Assembly: GCA_007127655.1 (NCBI GenBank)
Contig: SKYX01000321.1
Span: 1 to 10,290, forward strand
From: Desulfonatronum sp.
GTDB taxonomy: Bacteria > Desulfobacterota > Desulfovibrionia > Desulfovibrionales > Desulfonatronaceae
Direction: 5' to 3'
Length of the DNA stretch: 10,290 nucleotides
The notes beneath the pieces are model-generated. The model was given only the letters and a program-made list of their open reading frames with translations. It did no database searches and was not told the origin of the DNA. Each line of letters opens with the position of its first letter. Position 1 is the first letter of the stretch. This document shows, piece by piece, positions 1 to 6,141 of this stretch. Both the position numbers and the translations under genes were made by a program.

Positions 1-998
1 CGTTCCTTTTCCGGGCAATAGTCCGGCCCGTAGGATTCCAGGATCAGCTTGCGCACGTCCTTGATCGCATCCGGCGAGGTGCGCACCGAGTCGGTCCGCA
101 TATAGGTGATCAGGGCCTGGATACCCCGGTCCCCCAACTCCACGCCCTCGTACAGGCGCTGAGCCAGGGACATGGTCCGTTTGGCCGGATAGGAAAAGCG
201 ACGGCTGGCTTCCTGTTGCAGGGTGGAGGTGATGAAGGGCGGGCCGGACTGGCGCTGCCGTTCCTTTTCATCCACGGACTCCACCACGAAGGGCGCCCGG
301 GACACCGCGGCCTCCAGCTCCCCGGCCTGGTCCGCGGAGCCGATGTCCGGCTTTTTGCCGCTCACCTTCCACAGATCGGCCTCGACCACAGCGGCCTCCT
401 GGTCCGCCAGTTTGACCTTGAAGACCCAATATTCCTTGGGCTCGAAAACCTGTCGCTCCCGCTCCCGGTCCACGATCAGTCGCAGGGCCACGGACTGGAC
501 CCGGCCCGCGGAAATGCCGCGCTTGACCTTCTGCCAAAGCAACGGCGAAAGCTTGTAGCCCACCAACCGGTCCAGCACTCGCCTGGCCTGCTGGGCGTTG
601 AACAGATCCAGATTCAAGGTCCTGGGGTGCTCCAGGGCCTCACGCACAGCCCTGGCCGTGATCTCATTGAACTGGATCCGCTTGATCCGCGGATTGGCGT
701 CCTTGATCAGCTCGGCTACGTGCCAGGCAATGGCCTCGCCTTCCCGGTCCGGGTCCGGTGCGAGATAAATCTGGTCCGCCTGGGCCGCCAGTTTCTTGAG
801 CTGCGCCACGACCTTCTGCTTGCCGGGGATCACCTCATATTCCGGGGCAAAATCGCCCGTTTCATCCACTCCCAGCACCTTCTTCGGCAGGTCGCGAACG
901 TGACCCACCGAGGCGCTGACCTCATAATCCGGTCCAAGAAACTTCTTGATGGTTTTGACCTTGGCCGGCGACTCAACGATGATCAAATCTTTACTCAT
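1..998 (-). CDS. topA: DNA topoisomerase I, N-terminal part (3' end outside window)
   Basis: Type IA topoisomerase, which relaxes negatively supercoiled DNA through a 5'-phosphotyrosine link to one strand. The 332 residues visible begin MSKDLIIVESPAKVKTIKKF, the classic start of the Toprim domain with Glu9 and Lys13. The acidic metal-binding triad is at DPDRE (residues 82-86: Asp82, Asp84, Glu86). The GRVQSVALRLIVDRE segment lies at about 165-179, and the active-site tyrosine is Tyr299 in ITYMRTDS. The C-terminal half of the catalytic core and any zinc-finger repeats would lie left of base 1. The start ATG at 996-998 fits the family N terminus exactly, although no strong Shine-Dalgarno is visible; the nearest purine run, AAGGGATGGG, is about 18 nt away. 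It is divergent from the epimerase gene across a 144-bp region with two inverted repeats. No frameshift is seen in the visible part. Confidence 0.97.
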   Translation of the reverse strand, partial: MSKDLIIVESPAKVKTIKKFLGPDYEVSASVGHVRDLPKKVLGVDETGDFAPEYEVIPGKQKVVAQLKKLAAQADQIYLAPDPDREGEAIAWHVAELIKDANPRIKRIQFNEITARAVREALEHPRTLNLDLFNAQQARRVLDRLVGYKLSPLLWQKVKRGISAGRVQSVALRLIVDRERERQVFEPKEYWVFKVKLADQEAAVVEADLWKVSGKKPDIGSADQAGELEAAVSRAPFVVESVDEKERQRQSGPPFITSTLQQEASRRFSYPAKRTMSLAQRLYEGVELGDRGIQALITYMRTDSVRTSPDAIKDVRKLILESYGPDYCPEKE

Positions 999-1047
999 AA
1001 TGCGCAGGGCAAATACCCATCCCTTGGCCCCATGGCAAGTCCCCGGC

Positions 1048-1069
1048 CATCCCCTTTCCTCGGGGGATG
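1048..1069. repeat. Inverted repeat 1 in topA leader, 7-bp arms
   Basis: CATCCCC at 1048-1054 is perfectly complementary to GGGGATG at 1063-1069, with eight loop bases. It would form a strong GC-rich hairpin if transcribed, for example in the topA 5' leader about 50 nt upstream of the start codon. Its function is unknown. Confidence 0.55.
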
Positions 1070-1072
1070 ACA

Positions 1073-1098
1073 GCGAACCCGAGAGCGGATAGGTTCGC
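1073..1098. repeat. Inverted repeat 2, 7-bp arms, possible operator
   Basis: GCGAACC at 1073-1079 and GGTTCGC at 1092-1098 are perfect inverted copies whose centres are 19 bp apart, close to two helical turns. That geometry suits either a dimeric regulator site or an RNA hairpin. It lies 45 bp upstream of the epimerase start. Confidence 0.5.
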
Positions 1099-1130
1099 AG
1101 AAACCTTTTCGCGCCTTCTCAACGATCTTC

Positions 1131-1135
1131 CGGAG
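1131..1135 (+). promoter_or_regulatory. Ribosome binding site CGGAG that fixes the epimerase start
   Basis: CGGAG at 1131-1135 sits 7 nt before ATG 1143. An in-frame TTG at 1137 is only one base from this site, so the ATG is the better start. Confidence 0.7.
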
Positions 1136-1142
1136 CTTGTTC

Positions 1143-2195
1143 ATGAAAATTCTGATCACCGGCGCCGCCGGGTTCATCGGCTTCCATACCGTCCTGCGCC
1201 TGCTGGAGCAGGGTCATGAGGTGGTGGGCCTGGACAATATCAACGATTATTACGACGTCCGGGTCAAATACGGCCGTCTGGCCCACTCGGGGATCGCGGA
1301 GCCCGACATTGCCCTGAACCGGACGATCCAGAGCACGGTCCACCCCGGCTACCGCTTCGTGCGTATGGACCTGGAGGACGGAGCGGGGTTGATGAACCTG
1401 TTTGCTCAAGAGAAGTTCGACCGGGTGATGCACTACGCAGCCCAGGCCGGGGTGCGCTACAGCCTGACCAATCCCCACGCCTACATGCAAAGCAACTTCG
1501 TGGCGTTTCTGAACCTGCTGGAAGCCTGCCGCCATCACCCCGTGGAGCACTTCGCCTTTGCCTCCAGCTCCTCGGTCTACGGGCTGAACCAGACCATGCC
1601 CTTTTCCACCCGCCACAACGTGGACCACCCCATCAGCCTCTACGCGGCCAGCAAGAAGTCCAACGAACTGATGGCCCACACCTACAGCTATCTCTACGGC
1701 CTGCCCACCACAGGCCTGCGCTTCTTCACCGTATACGGCCCCTGGGGCCGTCCGGACATGGCCCTGTTCCTGTTCACCAAGGCCATTCTCGAAGGTCGGC
1801 CCATCGACGTCTTCAACCACGGCAAAATGCAGCGCGACTTCACCTACGTGGACGACATCGTCGAGGGCGTGCTGCGAGTGATCCACCGTGCGCCTCAGGG
1901 CAATCCAGATTGGGACGGGTCAGCGCCCGATCCGTCCTCATCCCCGGCCCCCTGGAAGGTCTACAACATTGGCAACTCCCAGCAGGTGGAACTGATCCAA
2001 TTCATCGAAGCCCTGGAAGAAGCCCTTGGCAAGAGGGCCCAAAAGAACTTTCTGCCCCTCCAGCCCGGCGACGTCCCAGCCACCTGGGCCGATACCGCGG
2101 ACCTGGAGCACGACCTGGATTACCGCCCGAACACTCCGGTGCGGGTGGGCATTCAGCGCTTCGTGGACTGGTATCGGGATTTTTTCCGGATCTGA
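1143..2195 (+). CDS. NAD-dependent epimerase, probable UDP-glucuronate 4-epimerase (CapI/WbpP-like)
   Basis: A 350-residue extended short-chain dehydrogenase of the nucleotide-sugar epimerase family, probably converting UDP-glucuronate to UDP-galacturonate in the cytoplasm for capsule, O-antigen or LPS sugars. The Rossmann motif GxxGxxG is Gly7/Gly10/Gly13 (TGAAGFIG), followed by Asp31 after the second strand. The NDYYDVRVKY segment (34-43) is typical of UDP-glucuronate epimerases. The catalytic elements are SSSSVYG (141-147) and YAASK with Tyr167 and Lys171. MQRDFTYVDDIVEG (229-242) and the Asp/Pro/Ser-rich stretch before YNIGNS (about 252-279) also match this subfamily. Length is normal. 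It leads a plus-strand run, with the flavoprotein gene starting 28 nt after its stop. Exact substrate is inferred from motif style; a related hexuronic-acid or N-acetylhexosamine epimerase is the main alternative. Confidence 0.88.
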   Translation: MKILITGAAGFIGFHTVLRLLEQGHEVVGLDNINDYYDVRVKYGRLAHSGIAEPDIALNRTIQSTVHPGYRFVRMDLEDGAGLMNLFAQEKFDRVMHYAAQAGVRYSLTNPHAYMQSNFVAFLNLLEACRHHPVEHFAFASSSSVYGLNQTMPFSTRHNVDHPISLYAASKKSNELMAHTYSYLYGLPTTGLRFFTVYGPWGRPDMALFLFTKAILEGRPIDVFNHGKMQRDFTYVDDIVEGVLRVIHRAPQGNPDWDGSAPDPSSSPAPWKVYNIGNSQQVELIQFIEALEEALGKRAQKNFLPLQPGDVPATWADTADLEHDLDYRPNTPVRVGIQRFVDWYRDFFRI

Positions 2196-2208
2196 TTCGG
2201 CCTGGAGC

Positions 2209-2215
2209 AGGGGAG
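2209..2215 (+). promoter_or_regulatory. Ribosome binding site AGGGGAG for the dehydrogenase gene
   Basis: A purine-rich AGGGGAG, 8 nt before ATG 2224, selects this start over upstream in-frame codons that lie inside the epimerase gene. Confidence 0.75.
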
Positions 2216-2223
2216 TGATCCAC

Positions 2224-3585
2224 ATGACGGAAGGGTATGACATCCTGGTGATCGGCGCGGGCCCGGCGGGCTATGCCGCAGCCTTGGAAGCCGCAAGGTT
2301 GGGCAAGTCCACCGCGCTGGTGGAACGGAACCTGCTTGGCGGAACCTGCCTGAACTGGGGCTGCATTCCCACCAAGCTCTTTCTCGGGGCCACGGCTCCC
2401 ATTCCCGCCATGGCGGCCCAGTCCCGTCTGCGCCTGGGCCAGGGGAGCTTCACCGTGGACATGGCCGCCTTGCAAAAGCGCAAGACGTCCCTGCTCGCGG
2501 CCACGCGCCAGGCCATGACCAAAACGCTGGAAACAGCGGGAATACGGTTGATTTCCGGAGAAGCGGAACTGAGCGGGCCGACCCAGGTCTTGGTGCGAAC
2601 GGCGGACGATACGCAAATCCGGATCGACTTTCAGCACCTGATCCTGGCCCTGGGCTCGGCTCCAGCCTGGCCGGAACTTCTGACTCCGGACGGCGAGGCC
2701 GTGCTCACCTCGGACCATGCCCTGGACCTCTCGACCGTCCCGGAGTCCCTGGCCGTGATCGGGGCCGGGGCCATCGGGCTGGAAATGGCCCAATTTTTCC
2801 AACGCATGGGCTCGTCCGTGACGCTGATCGAAGCCGCCGAGCGCATTGCCCCCACCGAAGATTCGGAAATCTGCGTCCAACTGGCCTCCATGCTCAAGCG
2901 CCAGGGCGTGACCGTCCGGGCAGGCGCGACCGTCTCCGCGCTGGGGCGGACGGCGGAAGGAGTCCGCGTCCGTCTCGATGCGGAAGAGGAATTTTCGGTA
3001 TCCAAGGTGCTGGTGGCCGTGGGCAGAAAGTCCAACACCCACTTTCCGGGGCTGGAAGCGATGCTCCCGGCCAGGAAGAAAAACACTTTGGAAGTGGACG
3101 AGAATCTGCAGCTCAGCAAGCATATCTTTGCCGTAGGCGACTGCAACGGCAGAACCATGCTGGCTCATGCCGCCGAAGACCAGGGCCGGTTCGCGGCCCG
3201 GCACGCCGCGGGGACAGTATCCGGCCCCTACGCGCCGGGCCCCATCCCGTTCTGCATCTACGGAGATCCGGAGGCTTTCCGGGTCGGCCCCACCCTGGAG
3301 GAGACACGGGCCAAAGGCTTGCCCTGCGCCGAATCCAAGGCCCAACTGGCCGCCAACCCCGCGGCTCAGGCCGCGGCGGCGCCCCACGGGCTGGTCAAGG
3401 TTCTCTGGCGCGACGACACCGTGACCGGCATCAGCGCCGTGGGCCACGGCGTCCTGCATTTGGTCACGACGGCCACGATCATGGTCGGTCAAGGCTGGAG
3501 CCGATCCCAGGCCGAAAACCTGATCTTCGCCCACCCCACCCTGGATGAAACACTGCGCCACGCCCTGCTGGCGCCCCCCCAATGA
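2224..3585 (+). CDS. lpdA: Dihydrolipoyl dehydrogenase-like pyridine nucleotide-disulfide oxidoreductase
   Basis: A 453-residue class I flavoprotein disulfide reductase, expected to reoxidise dihydrolipoyl groups on E2 or glycine-cleavage H protein using FAD and NAD+. The FAD-binding motif is Gly11-x-Gly13-x-x-Gly16. The redox disulfide is Cys42 and Cys47 in GGTCLNWGCIPTK. The NAD-binding motif is Gly180-x-Gly182-x-x-Gly185. The second FAD motif is AVGDC (303-307). The C-terminal dimer domain ends with AHPTLDETL, carrying the catalytic pair His437 and Glu442. Two details differ from textbook Lpd: the first His of the usual HxHPT is Phe435, and the usual YTxPE motif reads YGDPEAFRVG (346-355). 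No E1, E2 or glycine-cleavage genes are in the window, so the partner complex is unknown. A mercuric-reductase-like or other disulfide reductase role is possible but less likely, since lipoamide dehydrogenase motifs dominate. Confidence 0.85.
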   Translation: MTEGYDILVIGAGPAGYAAALEAARLGKSTALVERNLLGGTCLNWGCIPTKLFLGATAPIPAMAAQSRLRLGQGSFTVDMAALQKRKTSLLAATRQAMTKTLETAGIRLISGEAELSGPTQVLVRTADDTQIRIDFQHLILALGSAPAWPELLTPDGEAVLTSDHALDLSTVPESLAVIGAGAIGLEMAQFFQRMGSSVTLIEAAERIAPTEDSEICVQLASMLKRQGVTVRAGATVSALGRTAEGVRVRLDAEEEFSVSKVLVAVGRKSNTHFPGLEAMLPARKKNTLEVDENLQLSKHIFAVGDCNGRTMLAHAAEDQGRFAARHAAGTVSGPYAPGPIPFCIYGDPEAFRVGPTLEETRAKGLPCAESKAQLAANPAAQAAAAPHGLVKVLWRDDTVTGISAVGHGVLHLVTTATIMVGQGWSRSQAENLIFAHPTLDETLRHALLAPPQ

Positions 3586-3616
3586 CCCCTTTCTTCACAA
3601 TTTGGATCTCAAGGCC

Positions 3617-4219
3617 ATGTTCCGCACCCTGACTCCCCTGGTCCTGGCGTCCGGCTCACCACGGCGCAAGGAACTTCTCGCCAGTCTGGGGCTGGTTTTT
3701 TCCATCCACCCGGCCTTGGCTCCCGAACCGGCCTTCACTCCCGGAACCGACCCCGAGGCCTTTGCTCTGCGAGCGGCCAAGGCCAAGGCGCGGGAAGTGG
3801 CGACGCTTCAGCCGAAGGCCGTGGTGCTGGCCGCGGACACCATCGTGGTGTTGGAGGGGGACGTGCTGGGCAAGCCGGCGAATTCTCGGGAGGCTCTGGC
3901 CATGCTGGAACGGCTGGCCGGGCGGAAGCATGTGGTGATTACGGGCTGCTGTCTGCTGGATCCAAAAAACGACGATGAACAGCATTTCGCCGTGCGAACC
4001 ACCGTGTGGATGCAAAACTTCGGGACGGAGGTTCTCGCCGCCTACGTGGCCACGGGAGAGCCCTTGGACAAGGCCGGGGCTTACGGCATTCAAGAGCGGG
4101 CCGCCCTTCTGGTGGAACGCATTCAGGGTTCCTACACCAACGTGGTCGGACTCCCGTTGACCGAAGTGGTGGACCGCCTCATGCGTCGCGCAACCATTGC
4201 GCCGCGCAGCCCCCATTGA
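3617..4219 (+). CDS. maf: Maf family nucleoside triphosphate pyrophosphatase (YhdE-like)
   Basis: A 200-residue Maf/HAM1-fold house-cleaning enzyme that hydrolyses non-standard or pyrimidine NTPs (dTTP/UTP type in the YhdE branch) to the monophosphate and PPi. Motifs are LASGSPRRKELL (10-21), AADTIVVLEGDVLGKP (72-87) with the presumed catalytic Asp74, and DKAGAYGIQE...VERIQGSYTNVVGLPL (151-181). These are the expected Maf signatures in order and at normal length. The start ATG 3617 places the signature motif at the usual distance from the N terminus; GGAT at 3604-3607 is a weak ribosome site. An in-frame TTG at 3602 is an alternative start. It begins 31 nt after the dehydrogenase stop and ends 35 bp short of the convergent nitroreductase stop. 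Confidence 0.93.
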   Translation: MFRTLTPLVLASGSPRRKELLASLGLVFSIHPALAPEPAFTPGTDPEAFALRAAKAKAREVATLQPKAVVLAADTIVVLEGDVLGKPANSREALAMLERLAGRKHVVITGCCLLDPKNDDEQHFAVRTTVWMQNFGTEVLAAYVATGEPLDKAGAYGIQERAALLVERIQGSYTNVVGLPLTEVVDRLMRRATIAPRSPH

Positions 4220-4239
4220 CATCGGGAACTCGACCAGGT

Positions 4240-4267
4240 CACACTCTTCACACTTCACTCTTCACTC
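4240..4267. repeat. Degenerate heptanucleotide tandem repeat (TTCACTC)n over a stop codon
   Basis: On the plus strand the units are CACACTC (4240), TTCACAC (4247), TTCACTC (4254) and TTCACTC (4261): two perfect and two imperfect copies of a 7-nt unit, and the following heptamer, TCCACCC, is two mismatches away. The array fills the junction between the convergent maf and nitroreductase genes and includes the nitroreductase stop codon (4255-4257). It resembles a short tandemly repeated repetitive element, but the array is short. Confidence 0.55.
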
Positions 4268-5031
4268 TCCACCCCCTTCTTCCCCACCGGGGAGACGTAG
4301 ATCGCGAATTCGTCCTCACCATCCACACCCAACAACTGATCCATTTCCGCCTGGTCGTAGGCGGCCACGGCGCATGTCCCGGCACCAACGGCCTCGCAGG
4401 CCAGATAGAGGTTCTGGCAGACATGGCCCGCATCCAGAAGGATGACCCGATGGGCGGTCAGGCCGTAGCGCCATTCCATGCGTTCGGGAATGCAGGCCCA
4501 GACAAAGGTGACCGCGGCGCGGCCCACGAATTTCTGACCATAGGCAGCTCGGGCCAGAGCAGACTCCATGCCCGGCACGTCCCGGACATGGACCAGTGCG
4601 TGGTCCAGGGGCAGATAGCGGTAAAGCCCTGGTGCCAAGTCCTCAACCTTATTAATGAACAGATACGTTTCAAAGCTGTGCCGGGCCCCGGCCGAGGGCA
4701 CTGTGCGCAAGGCCGTGCCATGGCCGAGCATCTTGCGGATTCCCTGCGTGGACCAAAGGAGGAAGGACAGTTCGACCAGGGTCAGTTCCTCTCCGGAGTA
4801 TTTGCGTCGACTCTTCCTCTGGGAAATGGCCTCGACCAGAGACGTACGCCCCATTGACTCCGGCCATTGGTCAGGAACGGACAGCGTGACTTTGCGAGAT
4901 TCGAGAGGGGCCGGTTTCTGTACCGGTGGCGGAGTGAGCCCCAGGTTTTGGGCGGTCCTGGAAAAATCCGTCTGCTTGCGCAGGTGGTCGGTCAAAAACA
5001 GGCGGTGGGCCCGCAAGCGATCATCAATCAT
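4255..5031 (-). CDS. SagB/ThcOx-type nitroreductase-fold dehydrogenase
   Basis: A 258-residue FMN-binding nitroreductase-superfamily protein of the SagB/ThcOx branch. Members in peptide clusters oxidise azolines to azoles; many stand-alone members have unknown substrates. An N-terminal extension of about 60 residues precedes the catalytic domain. FMN-phosphate contacts are expected at RKSRRKYSGEELTLVELSFLL (72-92). The second signature is RTVPSAGARHSFETYLF (109-125), and LLDAGHVCQNLYLACEAVGAGTCAVAAY (198-225) is the third conserved block. ATG 5031 is chosen because AGGAGG at 5038-5043 is 6 nt upstream, although the frame stays open to an ATG at 5058. It overlaps the end of obgE by 8 nt, so translation is probably coupled. 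No peptide precursor, YcaO or transporter gene is nearby, which argues against a role in peptide modification here. Confidence 0.85.
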   Translation of the reverse strand: MIDDRLRAHRLFLTDHLRKQTDFSRTAQNLGLTPPPVQKPAPLESRKVTLSVPDQWPESMGRTSLVEAISQRKSRRKYSGEELTLVELSFLLWSTQGIRKMLGHGTALRTVPSAGARHSFETYLFINKVEDLAPGLYRYLPLDHALVHVRDVPGMESALARAAYGQKFVGRAAVTFVWACIPERMEWRYGLTAHRVILLDAGHVCQNLYLACEAVGAGTCAVAAYDQAEMDQLLGVDGEDEFAIYVSPVGKKGVESEE

Positions 5032-6100
5032 CGGCTTCCTCCTCTGTCGTTGGCGCATGTTCTCCGGCCGACTCCTTGAGCAGGGCCCAGAGCCGCCGTT
5101 CCAGTTCCTCCAGACCCGTTCCCTCCAGAGCGGAGACCAGCAACAGCCCGGGCCGATCCCGTTCCGCGCGCTCCCGCAACCAGGCCAAGCGATCCTCGGG
5201 CCAAAGGTCGATCTTGTTCACCACCAGCAGTTGCCGCTTCTGGCTCAAGGCCGGATCGAAACCGGCCAGTTCCTCGTCAAGGAGGGCAAAACCGGCCCAG
5301 GGATCTCCCTCCTGGCCATTTCCGGACGATTCTGGCCCAGGGATCTCCTCCACGCTGAGGACATGCAGCAGAAATCGAGTCCGTTCCACGTGCTTCAGGA
5401 ATTTATGTCCCAGCCCGCGCCCTTCATGCGCCCCGCTGACCAGCCCGGGAATATCGGCCAGCACGAGCCGCTCCCCGTGCTCGCCCAGTACCACGCCCAG
5501 ATTTGGGGACAGGGTGGTGAACGGATACGGGGCGATCTTCGGTCGGGCCGCGGACAGGACGGAAATCAACGTGGACTTACCGGCGTTGGGCAGCCCGATG
5601 ATCCCGACGTCGGCCAGGATCTTTAATTCCAACCTGATCCGCTTCTCCTCACCGTCCTCCCCCGGCTGAGCGAATCGGGGTGTTCGCATGGTGGCGGACT
5701 TGAAGTGGGTGTTGCCCTTGCCGCCCCGACCGCCCTTGGCCAGAACGATGGTTTGGCCCGGAGCGGCGAGATCCACGATCAGGCGGCGCTCTCCATCCTC
5801 GTCCACCTCGAACAGTTGGGTGCCCAGAGGAACATCCACGATCAGGTCCTCGGCGTTCGCGCCGGTTCGTTCACGGCCTGAGCCGGGCTGACCATTGCGA
5901 GCCTCATAGACGCGTTTGAGCCGAAAATCATACAATGACAGCAACTTGGGTTCTGCCCGAAACTGCACGTCTCCCCCCCGACCACCGTTGCCGCCGTCCG
6001 GGCCGCCCTTGGGAATAAATTTTTCCCGCCGAAAGGACACACACCCATGTCCACCGTGCCCGGAACGTACGGTCACTTCAGCTTCATCGACAAATCGCAT
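5024..6100 (-). CDS. obgE: Obg family GTPase ObgE/CgtA
   Basis: A 358-residue GTPase acting in late 50S ribosome assembly and in the stringent and growth response. The glycine-rich Obg fold is residues 1-158 (GGHGCVSFRREKFIPKGGPDGG and GGRGGKGNTHFKS). The G domain follows: G1 GLPNAGKST (169-177), switch I Thr195 in PYPFTTLSPN, G3 DIPGL (216-220), G4 NKID (295-298) and G5 SAL (323-325). After helix 5 there is only a short acidic tail (TTEEEADD) and no OCT domain, as in many proteobacterial Obg proteins. A Gly/Glu/Pro-rich stretch at about 252-270 sits between G3 and G4. The start has AAGG at 6107-6110, 6 nt upstream. Unlike the frequent rplU-rpmA-obgE arrangement, a ferredoxin-like gene lies upstream (41-nt gap). 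Confidence 0.96.
   Translation of the reverse strand: MRFVDEAEVTVRSGHGGHGCVSFRREKFIPKGGPDGGNGGRGGDVQFRAEPKLLSLYDFRLKRVYEARNGQPGSGRERTGANAEDLIVDVPLGTQLFEVDEDGERRLIVDLAAPGQTIVLAKGGRGGKGNTHFKSATMRTPRFAQPGEDGEEKRIRLELKILADVGIIGLPNAGKSTLISVLSAARPKIAPYPFTTLSPNLGVVLGEHGERLVLADIPGLVSGAHEGRGLGHKFLKHVERTRFLLHVLSVEEIPGPESSGNGQEGDPWAGFALLDEELAGFDPALSQKRQLLVVNKIDLWPEDRLAWLRERAERDRPGLLLVSALEGTGLEELERRLWALLKESAGEHAPTTEEEADD
5038..5043 (-). promoter_or_regulatory. Shine-Dalgarno AGGAGG inside the end of obgE
   Basis: A consensus AGGAGG on the minus strand, 6 nt before the nitroreductase ATG (5029-5031), lies inside the Glu-rich last codons of obgE. It decides the nitroreductase start and supports translational coupling. 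Confidence 0.8.
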
Positions 6101-6141
6101 GGGTCACCTTGCTTGATGGTTCTTCGTCGCCTGGACTCTCT

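Larger units (their letters stand above)
999..1142. promoter_or_regulatory. Divergent topA/epimerase intergenic region with two inverted repeats
   Basis: This 144-bp gap must hold the promoters of both divergent genes, unless topA is transcribed from further upstream. Two inverted repeats are visible: CATCCCC (1048-1054) pairing with GGGGATG (1063-1069) around an 8-nt loop, and GCGAACC (1073-1079) pairing with GGTTCGC (1092-1098) around a 12-nt spacer. Only three bases separate them. Neither is followed by a T-run in either direction, so they do not look like intrinsic terminators. I could not find a convincing -35/-10 pair for either gene. Confidence 0.5.

Noticed and set aside
216..1070. 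Plus-strand 284-codon open frame opposite topA
   Set aside because: It mirrors the topA frame, which has all diagnostic motifs. The translated product has no domain-like pattern.
995..1177. 60-codon minus-strand frame ending in an ATGA overlap with the topA start
   Set aside because: The overlap looks like translational coupling, but the frame starts inside the antisense of the epimerase gene, has no ribosome site and encodes low-information basic sequence.
2002..3582. Very long antisense open frame (526 codons) opposite the dehydrogenase gene
   Set aside because: It is rich in Gly, Arg, His and Gln with no recognisable motif, and it is the complement of a well-supported lpd gene. Such frames are expected in GC-rich DNA with strong codon bias.
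4006..4857. Plus-strand 283-codon frame beginning inside maf
   Set aside because: It is out of frame with maf and then antisense to the nitroreductase gene. Both real genes have clear family motifs.
4655..5626. Plus-strand 323-codon open frame opposite the nitroreductase and obgE
   Set aside because: It crosses the junction of two certain minus-strand genes and shows no motif, so it is a shadow frame.
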